DNA of 64,000 nucleotides from Pipra filicauda (taxonomy: Eukaryota; Chordata; Aves; Passeriformes; Pipridae): positions 1 through 64,000 of the forward strand of contig NW_024104444.1 in NCBI RefSeq assembly GCF_003945595.2. Direction: 5' to 3'. Both the position numbers and the translations under genes were made by a program. This document shows, piece after piece, positions 49,101-60,930 of this stretch. The notes below the pieces were generated by a model that saw only the letters and a program-made list of their open reading frames with translations, was not told the DNA's origin and ran no database searches. Each line of letters starts with the position of its first letter. Positions within the stretch are counted from its first letter, which is position 1.

Positions 49101-51630
49101 CTAAGGGACAGTAATTAACACCTGGAACAGCAAAAGCTGGTAGGTCATTAGTAATGTGGGATGGGGAGACTAGTTAAATGAAGTGCAGCAACTTACAAAA
49201 CCTCTTGAACAGGCATGAAAACAGTCATCTGATGATACCAATCATTTGCCAATAGTTTTTGTAATTTCATGTTTTATTGTTGTTTTGGGGGGGCTTTTTT
49301 GAATTATTTGAAAGTTATTAATATTTTATTAAATCTTGTTTCTCTTACTCCCACTCTTGTTGCCATTTCCACGAGCTGAGTACCTATCCTATAGAAAAAT
49401 TTCATAGAAGAAATCAATTCTATAAAGTTTCTTTCACATACCCTCCTACCTGGAGATTTTAATTTTCAGTACCTCCTTGACTTTCCTACATCATTAGGAA
49501 ACATATTTATTTGTTTTAAATTCTGGCATTGGCCTTCAGAAACCTGGGCTTTTTTTTTTTTCGTGACAATCCTTTTGCTTGCTTTCCAAGTCCGTTTCTT
49601 ATCCTTTTACCCTGTGTTTCTGTCACAATTTTACAGTTAGTCATTTAAAAAATATATAATTAAAGTGCCAAAGCACCTGCTAGCCTCATGCATATGCATG
49701 AAATAGAATTATGTCCCCTCCGGGACATTGGTGTTGTGACTCTGGGGAAATGGCTAAGTAACCATGACAACGTGTCTCCACCACATCTTATTTCCAGTGA
49801 TAAAAGCATGATTTACCCTATTAAACAAACCATATTACAACTTGCCCACAGCAAGTGGTGTCAGCTTTCCAGTAGAGGCACCAGGTCAGGAGGGAGAGCA
49901 GCCCAAAACCATCCATCCATCGAAGCCTCCCCCTCCTTGACACTGCTTCATGGTTATGCTGATGGTAAGAGGCAGGATGAGACACATGTACAGTATTTCA
50001 CATTTCCATCTTGATAGGTGAGATGAAATGAGAGGAGGAAATGCAGTATTCATTAGCTGCAGGCACCAGCCCAATCCCCAGTACAGCAGTGATGGACGGT
50101 GCAGGAGAACCCAAGGGTAAGACGCAAAGATTGGCGCAACCAACACACAATGATTCAGATGTTTAAATTAGATAATTTCTGTATCTCCTTTCCTGCCAGT
50201 TTGCCAAGGCTGCCAATATTTAGTGAATGCCAGGGAAGACTACCAGAAATGATTTTTCAAAGGCTGCTGCCAGAACAAAATGTTAAATGATTTTTTTATG
50301 ATCTTGCTTATGCTACTGATTAGACATTATCTTATTTAAAGTGATTTTTAAAATCAAGTGCACTCTTCAATATGTATTTTTGATTTACACCCTGCTTAAT
50401 TAGGGAAGACATCTTGCAATTACATTATCTATAATAATTTTATAGGGAAACTCTCCTCATTGGATCTTGTCTACTAGCATAACACAGTATTTGTTTTATT
50501 ATCACTTTGAAGAAGTATTAAAATCAGTCAAACTAATAATTTAAATATTTTAAATATTACCTTAAAAGTGTTTGTGTTAACCCTCTTCTTCCCCCCACCA
50601 CATACTTAAAGAAAAGTATAAACCTTAATTTGAGTTCTTAATCACTTGAGGGCACAATTTGATTAAGAACAATAAACAGAGAGGTGAAGAAATTAAAACC
50701 ACAAAAGTCTCAGAGAGAAAACAGAACTGGTGTTTAAAGGTCAAGTACATAGACATAATTAGTTCTACTTACATGAAGAATTGCAATTAGCTTTATGAAT
50801 TGCATTTTGAAATTGCCGGGTCTTGTGAATCCTGAGGGTTTCTTAAAACATCATCTGTTAGAAGCATGTGATTAGATCAGACTCATATCTAAGAATGAAA
50901 AAAGCTAAATTGTGCTTTTGGTGCAAACAACCGTGAGGTGAAGCTGAAACCATTATCTGGGTTTACCAAAAATGACTAGAAAACAATAACCTCATATTCA
51001 TCAGATTACTTGGAAACCTGACTTATGATCGCTAAGTTCTTGGGACTGATCCTTTCCCAATTCAAAACATAACCTGTACAAGTTGAAGTAGAGGGATTCT
51101 CCATTTACTGTGTACTGTCAGATTATTTTCTCTTTCAACAATACCCAACACAGAGAAGGTCAGAGCCCTGTAAGTAAGAAAATATTCACAGAAGCGTCCT
51201 TCACAGTTTCAAGTAGTTCCAAATCTCTCTCTCTTTAAGCATGTATTTCTTCACTGAATATTTTTTACTGTTTTCATTAAAATACTAACATATGCAATGT
51301 TCTTATCTGAGAGCGGTGTTGCTCCCACATTTCAGGACCCTTTCATTATCAGACAATGTAACAATTTAGTGTGTGCTCAGTGCATCAGCATTGCCTTTTT
51401 ATTCTGGACTGAAATTGCAACAACATGTAGAAAACACCCCTGTCCCTCTTTCAGGGTTCAGATTGAAGGCTTTTACTTCATAAAGTTCAGAACTCAAAGG
51501 AGGATTAAATTCAATGCACTAGCAGACTGAAAGGAGAAGCCAATGGCTTCTGAAAACCATAAAGTTTGTTACTGAAGAGATCTTGGTGGTTTCGTAAACC
51601 CCAAAACTTTCTGACTTAAGTCAGTGATGT
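46131..51630. other. Unassigned noncoding DNA
   Basis: No recognised gene. 47175-47220 carries GAAATCCTGTGGTGTTGAAA followed by TCAACAGCAGTTTCACCC, resembling the old 'GAAGTCAATGG' repeat motif. 50330-50600 is very AT-rich with clustered homeodomain-like TAATTA sites. Confidence 0.4.
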
Positions 51631-51695
51631 AATCATAGAATCATAGGATATCCTGAGTTGGAAGGGACCCACAAGGATCATCTAGTCCAACTTAA
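51631..51695 (-). mobile_element. CR1-type 3' tail fragment
   Basis: AATCATAGAATCATAGGATA, then CTGAGTTGGAAGGGACCCAC and AAGGATCATCTAGTCCAACT. This is the 3' end shared by avian CR1 and its dependent tRNA-Ile SINE. No tRNA head follows, so CR1 is the simpler reading. Only about 65 bp remain. Confidence 0.82.
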
Positions 51696-52289
51696 TGTTT
51701 TAAAATACCTATGAATGTTCTTGGCTTACTGATGCAACCCAGAGGGTAAATCAAAGGGTCGTATTTCCAAGTGCTAGCAAGACCCTGAGAGCTGTTCCCA
51801 AAAAAACCCCAAGCCCAATAGAAATCTGATTTCTGCTAGAACATGGATTCAAGCAATAAAAGTCAGTGTCTGGACTTTAGGGCCACTTCCAGGAATTTGA
51901 ATGCTGAATGGTAGGGAAAGATTTGACAAATATTATTAAGTTTTCAGGTATCCCAATCCTGTCACTGCTCTGGGCTTCCCAAGCAGGGAGCTACCTTGCA
52001 AGCATACCTCACATTTCTTGCAAGATTTTCTAGTTGCCTCTGGATACCTGTTCAAAAGCCAATGCATATCTACCCTATTTTTCATGCTGTATGGGAAACC
52101 TGTAGTAGAGGTAGCAGAGTACCCAAGTTAGTTGCTTGGAGTTTTGGACGAAGCAGAGCACTGGATTTGTTGCTTTAGCTCTGATTTGTTTGCTTGTGTA
52201 TGTGTGTGTGTAACATAACAACCTCCTCACCATCCAGAAACAGACTGTGTACTGTGTGAAGGACTGAGCAAGAGAGAGGAAACCTGAAG
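51696..52289. other. Unassigned noncoding DNA
   Basis: Short open frames only. A small TG repeat lies at about 52195-52213. Confidence 0.4.
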
Positions 52290-52565
52290 TCAAATTTTAT
52301 ACTACTGCTTAGGACCCCAACTTGAGTAGTGACTTTGGGCAAGCAACTTGCAGCAAACTCCTCTAGAAAGTGTCTGGAGCCTTACAGAATGCAGTAGAGA
52401 AATAAAAGGGGAAAACACTGCATCTCAGTTTTCCTATCTGTAACATGGGACTAATACTTGCCAACCGACCCACCTCACAAGGGAGATGCAATAATTAATT
52501 AGCTAATGTTCCTACAGCACTTTAACTCTGTAAAGTGTAAAATAAATGTTAAGCATTATTGGCAC
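52290..52565 (+). mobile_element. MIR-type SINE
   Basis: The 5' portion has GTAGTGACTTTGGGCAAGCA (MIR 'gtgaccttgggcaagtca'). The core has CTCAGTTTTCCTATCTGTAA then CATGGGACTAATACTTGCC. The 3' portion has CACCTCACAAGGGAGATGCA and ends TAAAATAAATGTTAAGCATT. All three zones are in the family's order, with an insertion of about 70 bp between the first two. Its preservation across ~275 bp makes it one of the clearest ancient SINEs in the window. Confidence 0.8.
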
Positions 52566-53969
52566 TTAGATTCTACAGTGATTGGTGCCCTACAATTCCC
52601 TAAGCCAGGCAGCTAGTTATTGCTGCTCAGAGCAACAGTAGCTTACAATACATCCTGCATTATCAGCTAGTTTCTAGATGGTTACGTGCCAGTGTGGCTG
52701 TGCATACACCCTCCCACACATGCCAGATGCCACACAGGGGAATTCTGACTGGGAGGTCCAGGATGTGACTGCACAGCGCGGAAAGGGGTCGCTGCAGCCA
52801 CTCTAACTGAGCAACCCCTTTTTGCTCTAGTTCTATTTCCTTCTCTCTGAACCAGGTTATTAGGTAATAACCAGTACACAAAACCCACTGCTCTGCTGTA
52901 TAAATACTATTTGATCTAATTTTGTCAGCTGACTCATTATCACTGAAAATATACAGAATTCCAATAAATTCAATGTCAAAAGAACTAATTGGTAAGATGT
53001 GTAGAGCAATTTGAGAGGAAAAAGAGAGCTTTCTCGCTTTTCATTTTGTCGCTTTATACTTCTTAGCTAAATTTTCGTTTCAGCGAACAAGAAGATGGCA
53101 GCTTCTAAAATTATGTTTGAGAGATGGATATGTAGGTAATATTGTTTAATATTAACTGCTGCTATATGGGTTCATGAATTCCCATCAGTACAAGTTTTTA
53201 TGAAGTTCCTTATGCTAAAGTCTCTTTCAACAAAGACAGTGGAAAGAGCCTGGTTTGCAGCTCAGTAGTTCAAGAAAGAATTGCAGCTTTGCCCTCTCAG
53301 ACATATCCTGAGAGCTCAGCATTGAAGTCTGCATTTACACTATATACAATTACAGGATTTTATTTCAGGTTAGATTCAGCCTGGTCCTCTGGGTTAAACT
53401 TCCTTCACATGTCTGTGTCTCAAAGCCATTCAAACCACCAGTCAGTTATTTGTAGCTTTGTGACTCCATCTGATTTTGAATGCATCTAATACAAAACAGG
53501 AAGAAAGTTTCTTATTTAGTTTGCTCTCAAAGAAATCCAAAGCCACACTGTGAATCAAATCAGTAGATGGTAAAAGGAGACAACTGGAAATTCTGTAAAA
53601 CCCTAATTATTACTTTCAACCAAAACACTAGTGAGATGCAACCTCAGCCCATATGGTGCTCTTTCTGCTGGCTTTGTATGAAGCCATCTGGACAATAAGC
53701 AACCAAGCAACACAGACCACCACACCAGAGTTTGAAAGTATGTCCCAGTGCAAACACCATTTGATTCCTTCCCACTTTCTTGTACTGTTTCCCTAAGTGT
53801 CCCTTATTTGGCTTTGTCAGCCATAGGCTACTGGACTAGACAGACATTCAGTTTGAGCTGGTCAGGATGTACTTATACAGTATTCTGGTAGATGCAGCAA
53901 TATCAAGAGGATTCAAATACTGATACAGATCTACACATTGGAGATAATTCCAGCAATCTACCACTTTAC
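52566..53969. other. Unassigned noncoding DNA
   Basis: Open frames are under 75 codons. A faint MIR-like head (CAGTGGAAAGAGCCTGGTTT, near 53238) is not followed by a MIR core. Nothing else is recognised. Confidence 0.4.
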
Positions 53970-53982
53970 TATGGGATATTGT
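53970..53982. repeat. Target-site duplication, left copy (RTE copy 1)
   Basis: TATGGGATATTGT, identical over 13 bp to 56702-56714. It lies directly outside the 3' end of the LINE, after the tail that reads CATCATGG on the plus strand. Confidence 0.93.
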
Positions 53983-54023
53983 CATCATGGCTAGGCTTCG
54001 TGAACGAAGATTTGGGAAGGGCT

Positions 54024-54368
54024 CTACCCACGTTTGTTACAAGCACGCTGGTGGCTAAAAAGGCCAATACGAGATAGGCACGTCCGGTTGCAAAAGGCAC
54101 AGCAGAAAGACTCCTTAGATGGTATATTCTGCAAGACACGATTCTTTCTGTATTGTCTTTTCTCCTCAAGAGTGAACCTGCATGTGTTCTCAAAAGCATC
54201 AGCAGCGTTATAGATGGTGTGTCTCCAGACCTCCCGATTGGAGGCCAGAGTAGACCAGCTATGTTGATCAATATGGCCAAGGCTGAGGTGTTGTTTCAGG
54301 GAGTCCTTGTATCTTCTCTTCGGGGCTCCTCTCATGAGGCAACCAGTGGCAAGTTCACCGTACAGCAA
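54024..54368 (-). pseudogene. RTE ORF2 C-terminal segment with zinc finger (copy 1)
   Basis: A 114-codon open piece ends at the element's natural stop. It has GELATGCLMRGAPKRRYKDS near its start and the finger C-A-F-C-x12-H-x3-C at its end (CAFCNRTCLSRIGLFSHQR region). It is offset from the RT frame by a 2-bp loss at about 54370-54390, as comparison with copy 2 shows (copy 2 keeps the extra codon pair HR-HP there). The role of this domain in RTE proteins is presumed nucleic-acid binding. Confidence 0.88.
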
Positions 54369-54372
54369 GATC

Positions 54373-55059
54373 TTAGGGAGGGTGGTCCTTCATCCTTGAG
54401 ACGTGCCCTGCCCAGCGCAGCTGTGTTCTCAGTAACATGACCTCAGTACTTGTGACTGCTGCCTGTTCTAGAACAGATGTATTGGTCACATAATCTGACC
54501 AGTGGATGTTTAGGATTGTGCGGAGACAGCGTTGATGGAAGCGTTCTGAGAGTTGCAGGTGGTGGTGGTAGATGACCCATGATTCAGATCCATATAAGAG
54601 AGTAGACAGCACTATGGCTCTGTAAACACTGATCTTGGTACTTTTCTTCAGGTGTTTATTTCACCAAACTCTTTTATGAAGCTTTCCGAAGGCACTATAT
54701 GCCTTTGCTAACCTGTTGTCTATCTCTCCGTCAATTTTACCATCCAAGGAGATGAGGCTACCTAGGTAATTAAACTGCTGAACTGATTTGAGCTCTGATT
54801 CACCAATGGTGATATGGGGATGATGGAAGACTTCCTGAGGTGCCAGTTGATAGAGAACTTCAGTCTTCTTTAAACTGACTTCCAGCCCAAAAAACTCGGC
54901 AGCGTCTGCAAAGCAGGATGTTAAATGCTGCAGAGCTGCTTCTGTGTGGGAGACAAGGGTGGCGTCATCAGCATAAAGCAGCTCCCGGACAAGGTGGTTT
55001 AAGGTCTTGGTGTGGGCCTTCAGTCGCCTGAGGTTGAATAGGCTTCCATCAGTACGATA
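54373..55059 (-). pseudogene. RTE ORF2, catalytic YADD to post-RT segment (copy 1)
   Basis: This continues the RT frame beyond the TGA at 55060. The catalytic motif C reads ELLYADDATL, with the YADD codons at 54964-54975. It is followed by the thumb-like FNYLGSLISLDGKID block. A second TGA at 54661-54663 interrupts RVW-stop-NKHLK. The frame then reads STLLYGSESWVI and RWAGHVSRMKDH before the frameshift. Both stops sit where an arginine CGA would be expected. The polymerase aspartates themselves are still encoded. Confidence 0.85.
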
Positions 55060-56514
55060 TCAAATGTAGATACCGTCCTGATCATCGAGGTCTGCCATGG
55101 CCCTTTGGAGCATCATGCTGAAAAAGATTGTGAATAGGGTTGGTGCAAGAATGCAGCCTTGTTTTATACCATTGGTTATTAGAAAGGGCTCAGAAAGTGC
55201 ATTGCCATAACTGACTTGGCCGTGCTGATCCTCATAGAGTGAGATGATCATTTTAAGGAACTTGGGGGGACAACCTAAATGTTCCAAAATCTGCCATAGA
55301 CCTTTTCTGCTCACAGTATCCAAAGCCTTGGTGAGGTCGACAAGGGTTACATAGAAACCTTTGTTCTGTTCCCTGCACTTCTCTTGCAGTTGTCTGAGGA
55401 CAAACGCCATGTCTGTGGTACTCCTGTTGGCTCTGAAACCACACTGGCTTTCAGGTAGAATTCCTTCTGCTATAGTGGGTATTAGTCTGTTCAAGAGTAT
55501 TCTTGCCAGGATTTTGCCAGCAATGGAGAGCAGAGTAATACCACAGTAATTTGAACAGTCTGATTTAATTCCTTTCTTCTTATACAAAGTGATGATGACT
55601 GCATCACGAAGGTCAGATGGTAGTTCGCTGAGTTCCCAACAGCGCACCACAAACTTGTGAAATTTAGCATGGAGTGCATGGCCCCCATGTTTCCAGATTT
55701 CAGGTGGAATTTTATCAACCCCAGCTGCCTTGCCAATTTTCACCTGCTGTATGGCCTTAAGGGTTTCTTCCAAAGTGGGGACAATATCCAATTCATATTC
55801 ATGCTTCACCGGTTGCTGTGTGATGGACTGAATTGCTGAGTCTTGTACTACACGGTTGGTACTGAAAAGAGTCTGAAAGTGTTCAGACCATTGATTCAGA
55901 ATGGAGGTTTTATCTGTCAGAAGTGTTTGCCCATCAGCGCTGAGTAGAGGGCTTTGTACCTGGTATGTTGGCCCGTATGCTGTTTTCAGGGCCTCATAGA
56001 ATCCTCTGTGATCATCCATGTCTGCGCATAATTGAGTTTTTTCAGCTAGATTGATCCACCACTTGTTCTGGATGTCACGGAGTTTCTGTTGGAGCTTCCT
56101 GCGTGCCAGATGAAAGGCTGCTTTTCTTATGCGACAGGATGGCAGTGCAAGGTGTGCTTGGTAAGCGGTTCTCTTCTTCCTCAACAATTCCTGGATCTCT
56201 TGATTGTTTTCATCAAACCAGTCCTTGTTCTTCTTGAAGGAGAACCCTAAGGATTCTTCAGAGGACTGCAGGATGCTGGTTTTAATATGGTGCCAAAGTG
56301 ATTCAGGAGAGACATCTATAGAATCTATGGAATGGTTTTTGAGCCTAGTTTGAAGGTTTGCGTGGAATCTGTCTCTCACTGTGGCTGATTGGAGATTGTT
56401 AACTTGGAGTGTCCTCCTTGGGATACTGCCCCTTTTGGGTTTGAATTTAGGATTGAAGTTAAGTTTACAGCGCACCAGCCGATGGTCTGTTTGGCATTCT
56501 GCACTGGGGATCAC
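55060..56514 (-). pseudogene. RTE reverse transcriptase segment (copy 1, 484 codons)
   Basis: This is the longest open frame in the window. Residues 1-20 hold the end of the endonuclease (CQTDHRLVRCKLN, the S/TDH motif). Residues ~250-275 hold KIGKAAGVDKIPPEIWK (RT motif 0/1), and ~320-335 hold NYCGITLLSIAGKI, where C replaces the usual R. Residues ~353-370 hold LPESQCGFRANRSTTDM and ~390-400 hold motif A, TLVDLTKALDTVSR, with L in place of the usual F. Residues ~448-463 hold motif B, NGIKQGCILAPTLF. The first codon is GTG (an internal valine), so this is not the true start. The frame ends at a TGA at 55060-55062, just before motif C. Confidence 0.93.
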
Positions 56515-56701
56515 ATGGGTATGGTGGACATAGCGGACATCTCTCCGTCACACCGAGACATAATCGGTGAGGTGCCAGTGCTTAGATCTGGGGTGCATCC
56601 AGGTTGTCTTCAGATTATTTTTCTGCTAAAAGATAGTGTTAGTGATGGTGAGCTGTTGCTCCGCACAGAATTCTAGCAGAAGTCGACCATTATCATTGCA
56701 G
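56515..56701 (-). pseudogene. RTE endonuclease C-terminal remnant (copy 1)
   Basis: The minus strand reads CNDNGRLLLEFCAEQQLTIT, then after a one-base frameshift in an A run (about 56615-56625) LKTTWMHPRSKHWHLTDYVS. Next come a TGA at 56548-56550 and RRDVRYVHHTH leading into the RT segment. These match the last third of RTE endonucleases. The catalytic N-terminal part lies beyond the truncation point at 56701. Confidence 0.85.
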
Positions 56702-56714
56702 TATGGGATATTGT
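56702..56714. repeat. Target-site duplication, right copy (RTE copy 1)
   Basis: TATGGGATATTGT, 13/13 identical to 53970-53982, immediately outside the truncated 5' end of the LINE. Confidence 0.93.
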
Positions 56715-58589
56715 ACACCATGTTATTTAAATAATAGCATCCGTGGGAATCGATTAGAACTGGAAAAAACCTGGGTGGAAAATCAGAGCCCTAAATATGA
56801 CATTGGGTCCTAGCAGCTATGTTTCATATTGAGACTCTACCATAATAAATACTTAAAATCTCATAAAATTTATTTATGATGGAGATGAAAAGCATCTGAA
56901 TTATGTATTACTAATGTATGCTTGATTGTTATTTAATTAGTGAAATGGATGAGATTGTCTTTTTTGTGATCTTCATATGAAAGTAAGTAAAATACTAGCT
57001 GGTAAGACTAGCTGGTTATCACCAACACTGTACCACTTCACTTCTGAAGTTTCTGAGAGTGAATGACTTAATTTATCTTTGTTTGTTTAGTACTCAACCA
57101 CTGAATACCACCTAGTGCAAAAAAAACCCCAAAATATAAAATGTTTTTATGCTGGGGTAAAAATCAATCACTCAGTGATTTTTGCCTTTGTTTCAGATGA
57201 GCAGATCTCTTCAAAAACTTACTGAGCTTTAAGGCATGTCATAAGCGATTTCTGTTCTTGTTTTGCCCCTGCCCATGGAGACGATGTATAAAAGTCAATA
57301 CCATCTCTTTGCAAAACCCTTCCCCACATCAAAATCTATGATACTGATCTTTGCAAGTTTCTCTCAGAAATTGTCAGCAGCCTGAGTACATCTCTATTGC
57401 AGTTTTCTTGAACTTTGGGGTTAATATTAATTTATGTACTTTCACCATCAGGAAATGCCAGACAAGACTATACACATTTTTCTTGTTCATTTTTTTATAA
57501 ATCTGTGAATTAATATCTGAAATATTTCTTGGCTGGTAAACAATCCTACTTTGTCATTCAATTCAGGACATTTTAAAACAAATCTAGGTTGTTTTTTTGG
57601 TTTTTATCCCTATTTAGCAAAAGCCCTTGTTGTCTCTCTTCAGAAACGAAAAAAATATGATAAGGAAGAAATGGAGTATGTCTTTTTAAATGTTTTAAAT
57701 GTTGGTGTTGTTTAAAAGGGAGATGCACAGGGTTTCTTTATGGAAGAAAAAACCCTTGTTAGGTGTTTTTTGTTTATGTTTTGTTTAGGTTTTTTTAAAA
57801 AACTTTTACAGGGAGATAACTGATGCCAGAAAAAAAATGTATAAGGAGATATGAGTGCTGGAGGGTAACACTATTAAAGAAAAAATCAATCTAGAAATGA
57901 GAAGTACATTTTAAATTATGAGTAATTACATTACAAAAAATACTATTTTGAGGTGAGCAAACTTGCATTACAGGGACTGAAGACATCCAGTAAAGGCTGA
58001 AATGTTCTTTAACTGACTGTATCTCAATTATTGGTTCTCACTTTTCGTAGTGAGTCTTGCAATATGTGGTATTTTCTGAAAGCCATCCATGTCAGGCCCA
58101 AGTCATTACAGTAATGTCTCAGTTTTCATTGAAAAGAAAGTTTAACTTACAGATACCGAGTAAACCTTGATGTACATACCACGCATTTTATAAGTTTTAC
58201 ATTAAATACTTACAAGCATCAGACCTTTGTGACAATCATTATTGTATGCTTTATATATTTTGTGATTTTAAGATCAATTTTATGTCTTGAGAGACATATT
58301 TTTGATGGTTTCTGAACACTCAGGTAGGCAACATCCATTTTCACTGAAAATAAAAATATCGCTACATGATCCTCTTAGAAGATCCTGATTTTGTCAATCT
58401 CGTCTTTGCATTTTTCTGGAATGTACAACATTTGATGGCAGGAGTAGGTGACCTCTCATATATTACTGAGGTGGATGTCTAGGAAAAAGAACTCTTTTTA
58501 GTACAATAAACCTGTTATGAACACAAATATTTCTTTGTTTATTATTGTGGGAACTTGTTATCTTATAATTCATGCCCTTTATGTCTGTG
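56715..58589. other. Unassigned AT-rich noncoding DNA
   Basis: No open frame of 60 codons or more is recognised on either strand. Several A and T runs occur. Nothing else is seen. Confidence 0.5.
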
Positions 58590-58835
58590 CAGCGACTGCT
58601 GTTCAGTGGACAGGGTCATGGACCTGGAAGCAGCACCCTTAATGAGAACTAACAGTGTTATGCCAGGCAAATCACTGTATCTCTTTGCAAGCTTTGTTTC
58701 TTTCTCAGAAATGTAGACTCTTCAGGGCAGGATCTGTCATGGTGTGTGGTGTTGTTCCTTGCCCAGAGAAAAGGGTCTCCACTCTACATCAAACATTTAA
58801 GTCAAGCCTGTAATGCATATAATAAATATTAACAG
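58590..58835 (+). mobile_element. MIR-type SINE (amniote MIR)
   Basis: CAGTGGACAGGGTCATGGAC matches the head of amniote MIRs, and CAAATCACTGTATCTCTTTG matches 'caagtcacttcacctctctg'. GTAGACTCTTCAGGGCAGGA followed by TCTGTCAT matches the characteristic 3' zone 'gtaagctcttcggggcagggaccgtc'. The copy ends ATGCATATAATAAATATTAA, the usual A/T-rich tail. Long and well ordered for an ancient SINE. Confidence 0.8.
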
Positions 58836-60924
58836 GAACATATTCTCTTCTTCCCAACCATTTACAGCCCTCTTTACAATTTAATTATCAATACAAAATG
58901 TTTAAAGTCATTAGAGATTTTTATTACTGATTTAGGTCTGTAAATCAAAACTGGGCAATTTTAAAGTCTATTATCTCCAAATGAAAGTACTCAGTATAGT
59001 CCACCTTAGAACTGACAGAACCTTGGCGACTTCTTCCAGTGCAGAGTTGCCCTGCTCTAACTGTAAACTATAAAAACTAAGCATTGAGTGCATCACTTAT
59101 TTTTAAATTTCAAGAAAGTTGTTGGATTGCATAACAAAGGAAGAAACAGAGAGATATCTTAATGTGTCTTAGCTTCAGGGAAATTAAAGCTGCATCTAAA
59201 GCAGGCTGGGAAGACCACTCTAGTCCTGAGACTCGCTAGCCCTCATTCTGTAGGAATATGAACGTAGTTTATTTTCATTTCCATCTGACAACCACTGGCA
59301 TTAAGAAGACAGAATTCCTGAGAACTGCCGAAAGCCTACTGGCGAGTGCCCAGTGTGGCACTGGGGCTGTGTGCTCCTCTCTGACACGTCCACTTCCCCA
59401 CAGCACTTGTCCATGGTCTGGTGGCTTGGATGGGGGCTTGATACCACGTAGCATGTACTCCTCATACTCCTTCATCACCTGCTCCCAGCATCGTAACAGG
59501 AGCACTAATGAGTATCGTAGGGAACAACAAGAGAGATCACAGGCAAGTCAGCCTTCCTGTCAAAAACTTAAGGGAAAAATTTCCTGACTCGGTCACAGAA
59601 AGAAAGCCACTTGCTGAAACATCACCTTTAAAAGGTATTCCCAACTCAGCACATTGAGCAGCCCCTGGACCAGCAAAATGCTCTGCCAGGTTCTGCAGGC
59701 CACTGCCAGGAACCCGGAGGTAGTCTCCTAACCTTTGCATGGTGGCAACCTGGCAGCTTCTCCAGCCACCGTTCTTGAGGAGCTGATGCTGGCAAGCCGT
59801 GGCAGCCATAAGGGCCAAATGCTGAAATCCTGACCAATTTGCCACACTCTTAACCCAGACAAGCCCTCTGTGAATTAAATAAAAATTCTGGTTGAGGAAG
59901 AAGAAGGGAAGGAACTCTTTGCTAAATTAAATATTGACAACAAATTTGAAGAGAAGATTATATTACACTAATATCAGGTACTGAAGGTGTAGACTAGCTT
60001 AGAACAAATAAAGCCTTATTTTGTATTTATAGTGTATTTTTCATTTTAATGAATAAAAGTATTGTAACTTAATAAAGAGCCCTGCAAACAAAGATCTGTT
60101 TTTCCCAAAACTAAAGGAAGCCATCAGATGTACCTACTGATTACGGCAACAGAGAACGATTTAGGAATGGAGGCTTTTTTTTCTTCTTTTTTGACACTGT
60201 CAGGTGAATTTAGGATCAGGCAAAATCTAATATCCCAAACTGGAATTTATTCAGGACACATCCCTTACCCTTTGCTTGTGCTGCACCAAGTAAAGGAGGA
60301 AAAAAAGACCAAGCTGCCTCAGTACTTTACAATAAACTGTATTCTAATACTTACAATAAATCATTCCATATCATATAGAAACATAATTATGTTTGCACCA
60401 CATTGCTTCCTATTTTTCATCTAAAATCTGAGTACCCTAAATTTAACACATCTCCTTTGTCTTATGCAGAGTTTGGCCAAGATTAGAATTCTAGTGAAAT
60501 CCAGAAAAAAATCTCCATGTCTTAGTGATCTTTGGATAGCAGAATAAGTCCATCTGATATCAATATTTCATAGATATTGAAAACATAGATCATTTATTTT
60601 GTTGACTTTTGCAGAGATTCCATTCTAAGGACCAAGCAGATAATAAAAAATAATTTCTTTTTGTTACTTACAAAAGAGGTTTCACAGTTGAACATACATC
60701 AAAGTCAGTTGCTGAAGGCATTATATATAATATGCTAAATCTGTAACAGATGGGCTATACAAGAGGCTGAAAAAGTCCTTGATTAGAGCTGTGCCTCTAT
60801 TGCTCTACAGAACTTCCAGATGCCATCATGTTGTTAATAATCTGGGGATCTCTCTTCACCATATTGGACCTGCTTGTCAGCTCTGCCCAATTAGCAAAGA
60901 TAGCTCCAAGGTATGAGCACAATT
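58836..60924. other. Unassigned noncoding DNA
   Basis: A GC-richer patch at 59330-59850 has overlapping frames (109 codons plus; 76, 102 and 63 codons minus) with no recognised domain. No splice-bounded exon could be established. Confidence 0.4.
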
Positions 60925-60930
60925 CCTAGG

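Larger units (their letters stand above)
53983..56701 (-). mobile_element. AviRTE-like RTE-clade LINE, copy 1 (5'-truncated)
   Basis: A 2.7-kb non-LTR retrotransposon on the minus strand, bounded by exact 13-bp target-site duplications. In sense order it holds the last part of an apurinic-type endonuclease, a complete RTE-type reverse transcriptase region, a C-terminal region with a CCHC zinc finger, a very short 3' UTR and a small ATG-type tail. The 5' part of the endonuclease is missing by truncation. The protein resembles RTE-clade ORF2 and fits the avian AviRTE family, which reached birds by horizontal transfer according to published work that I recall. Three in-frame TGA stops and two frameshifts make it inactive. 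Confidence 0.93.

Noticed and set aside
53238..53290. Another MIR SINE head
   Set aside because: The CAGTGGAAAGAGCCTGGTTT segment is suggestive, but no MIR core or tail follows.
56389..56676. A 95-codon ORF on the plus strand
   Set aside because: It is the antisense shadow of the RTE endonuclease/RT coding sequence on the minus strand.
59258..59850. GC-richer ORF cluster as a processed pseudogene
   Set aside because: Frames on both strands are open but none resembles a known protein. There is no poly(A) tail or target duplication.
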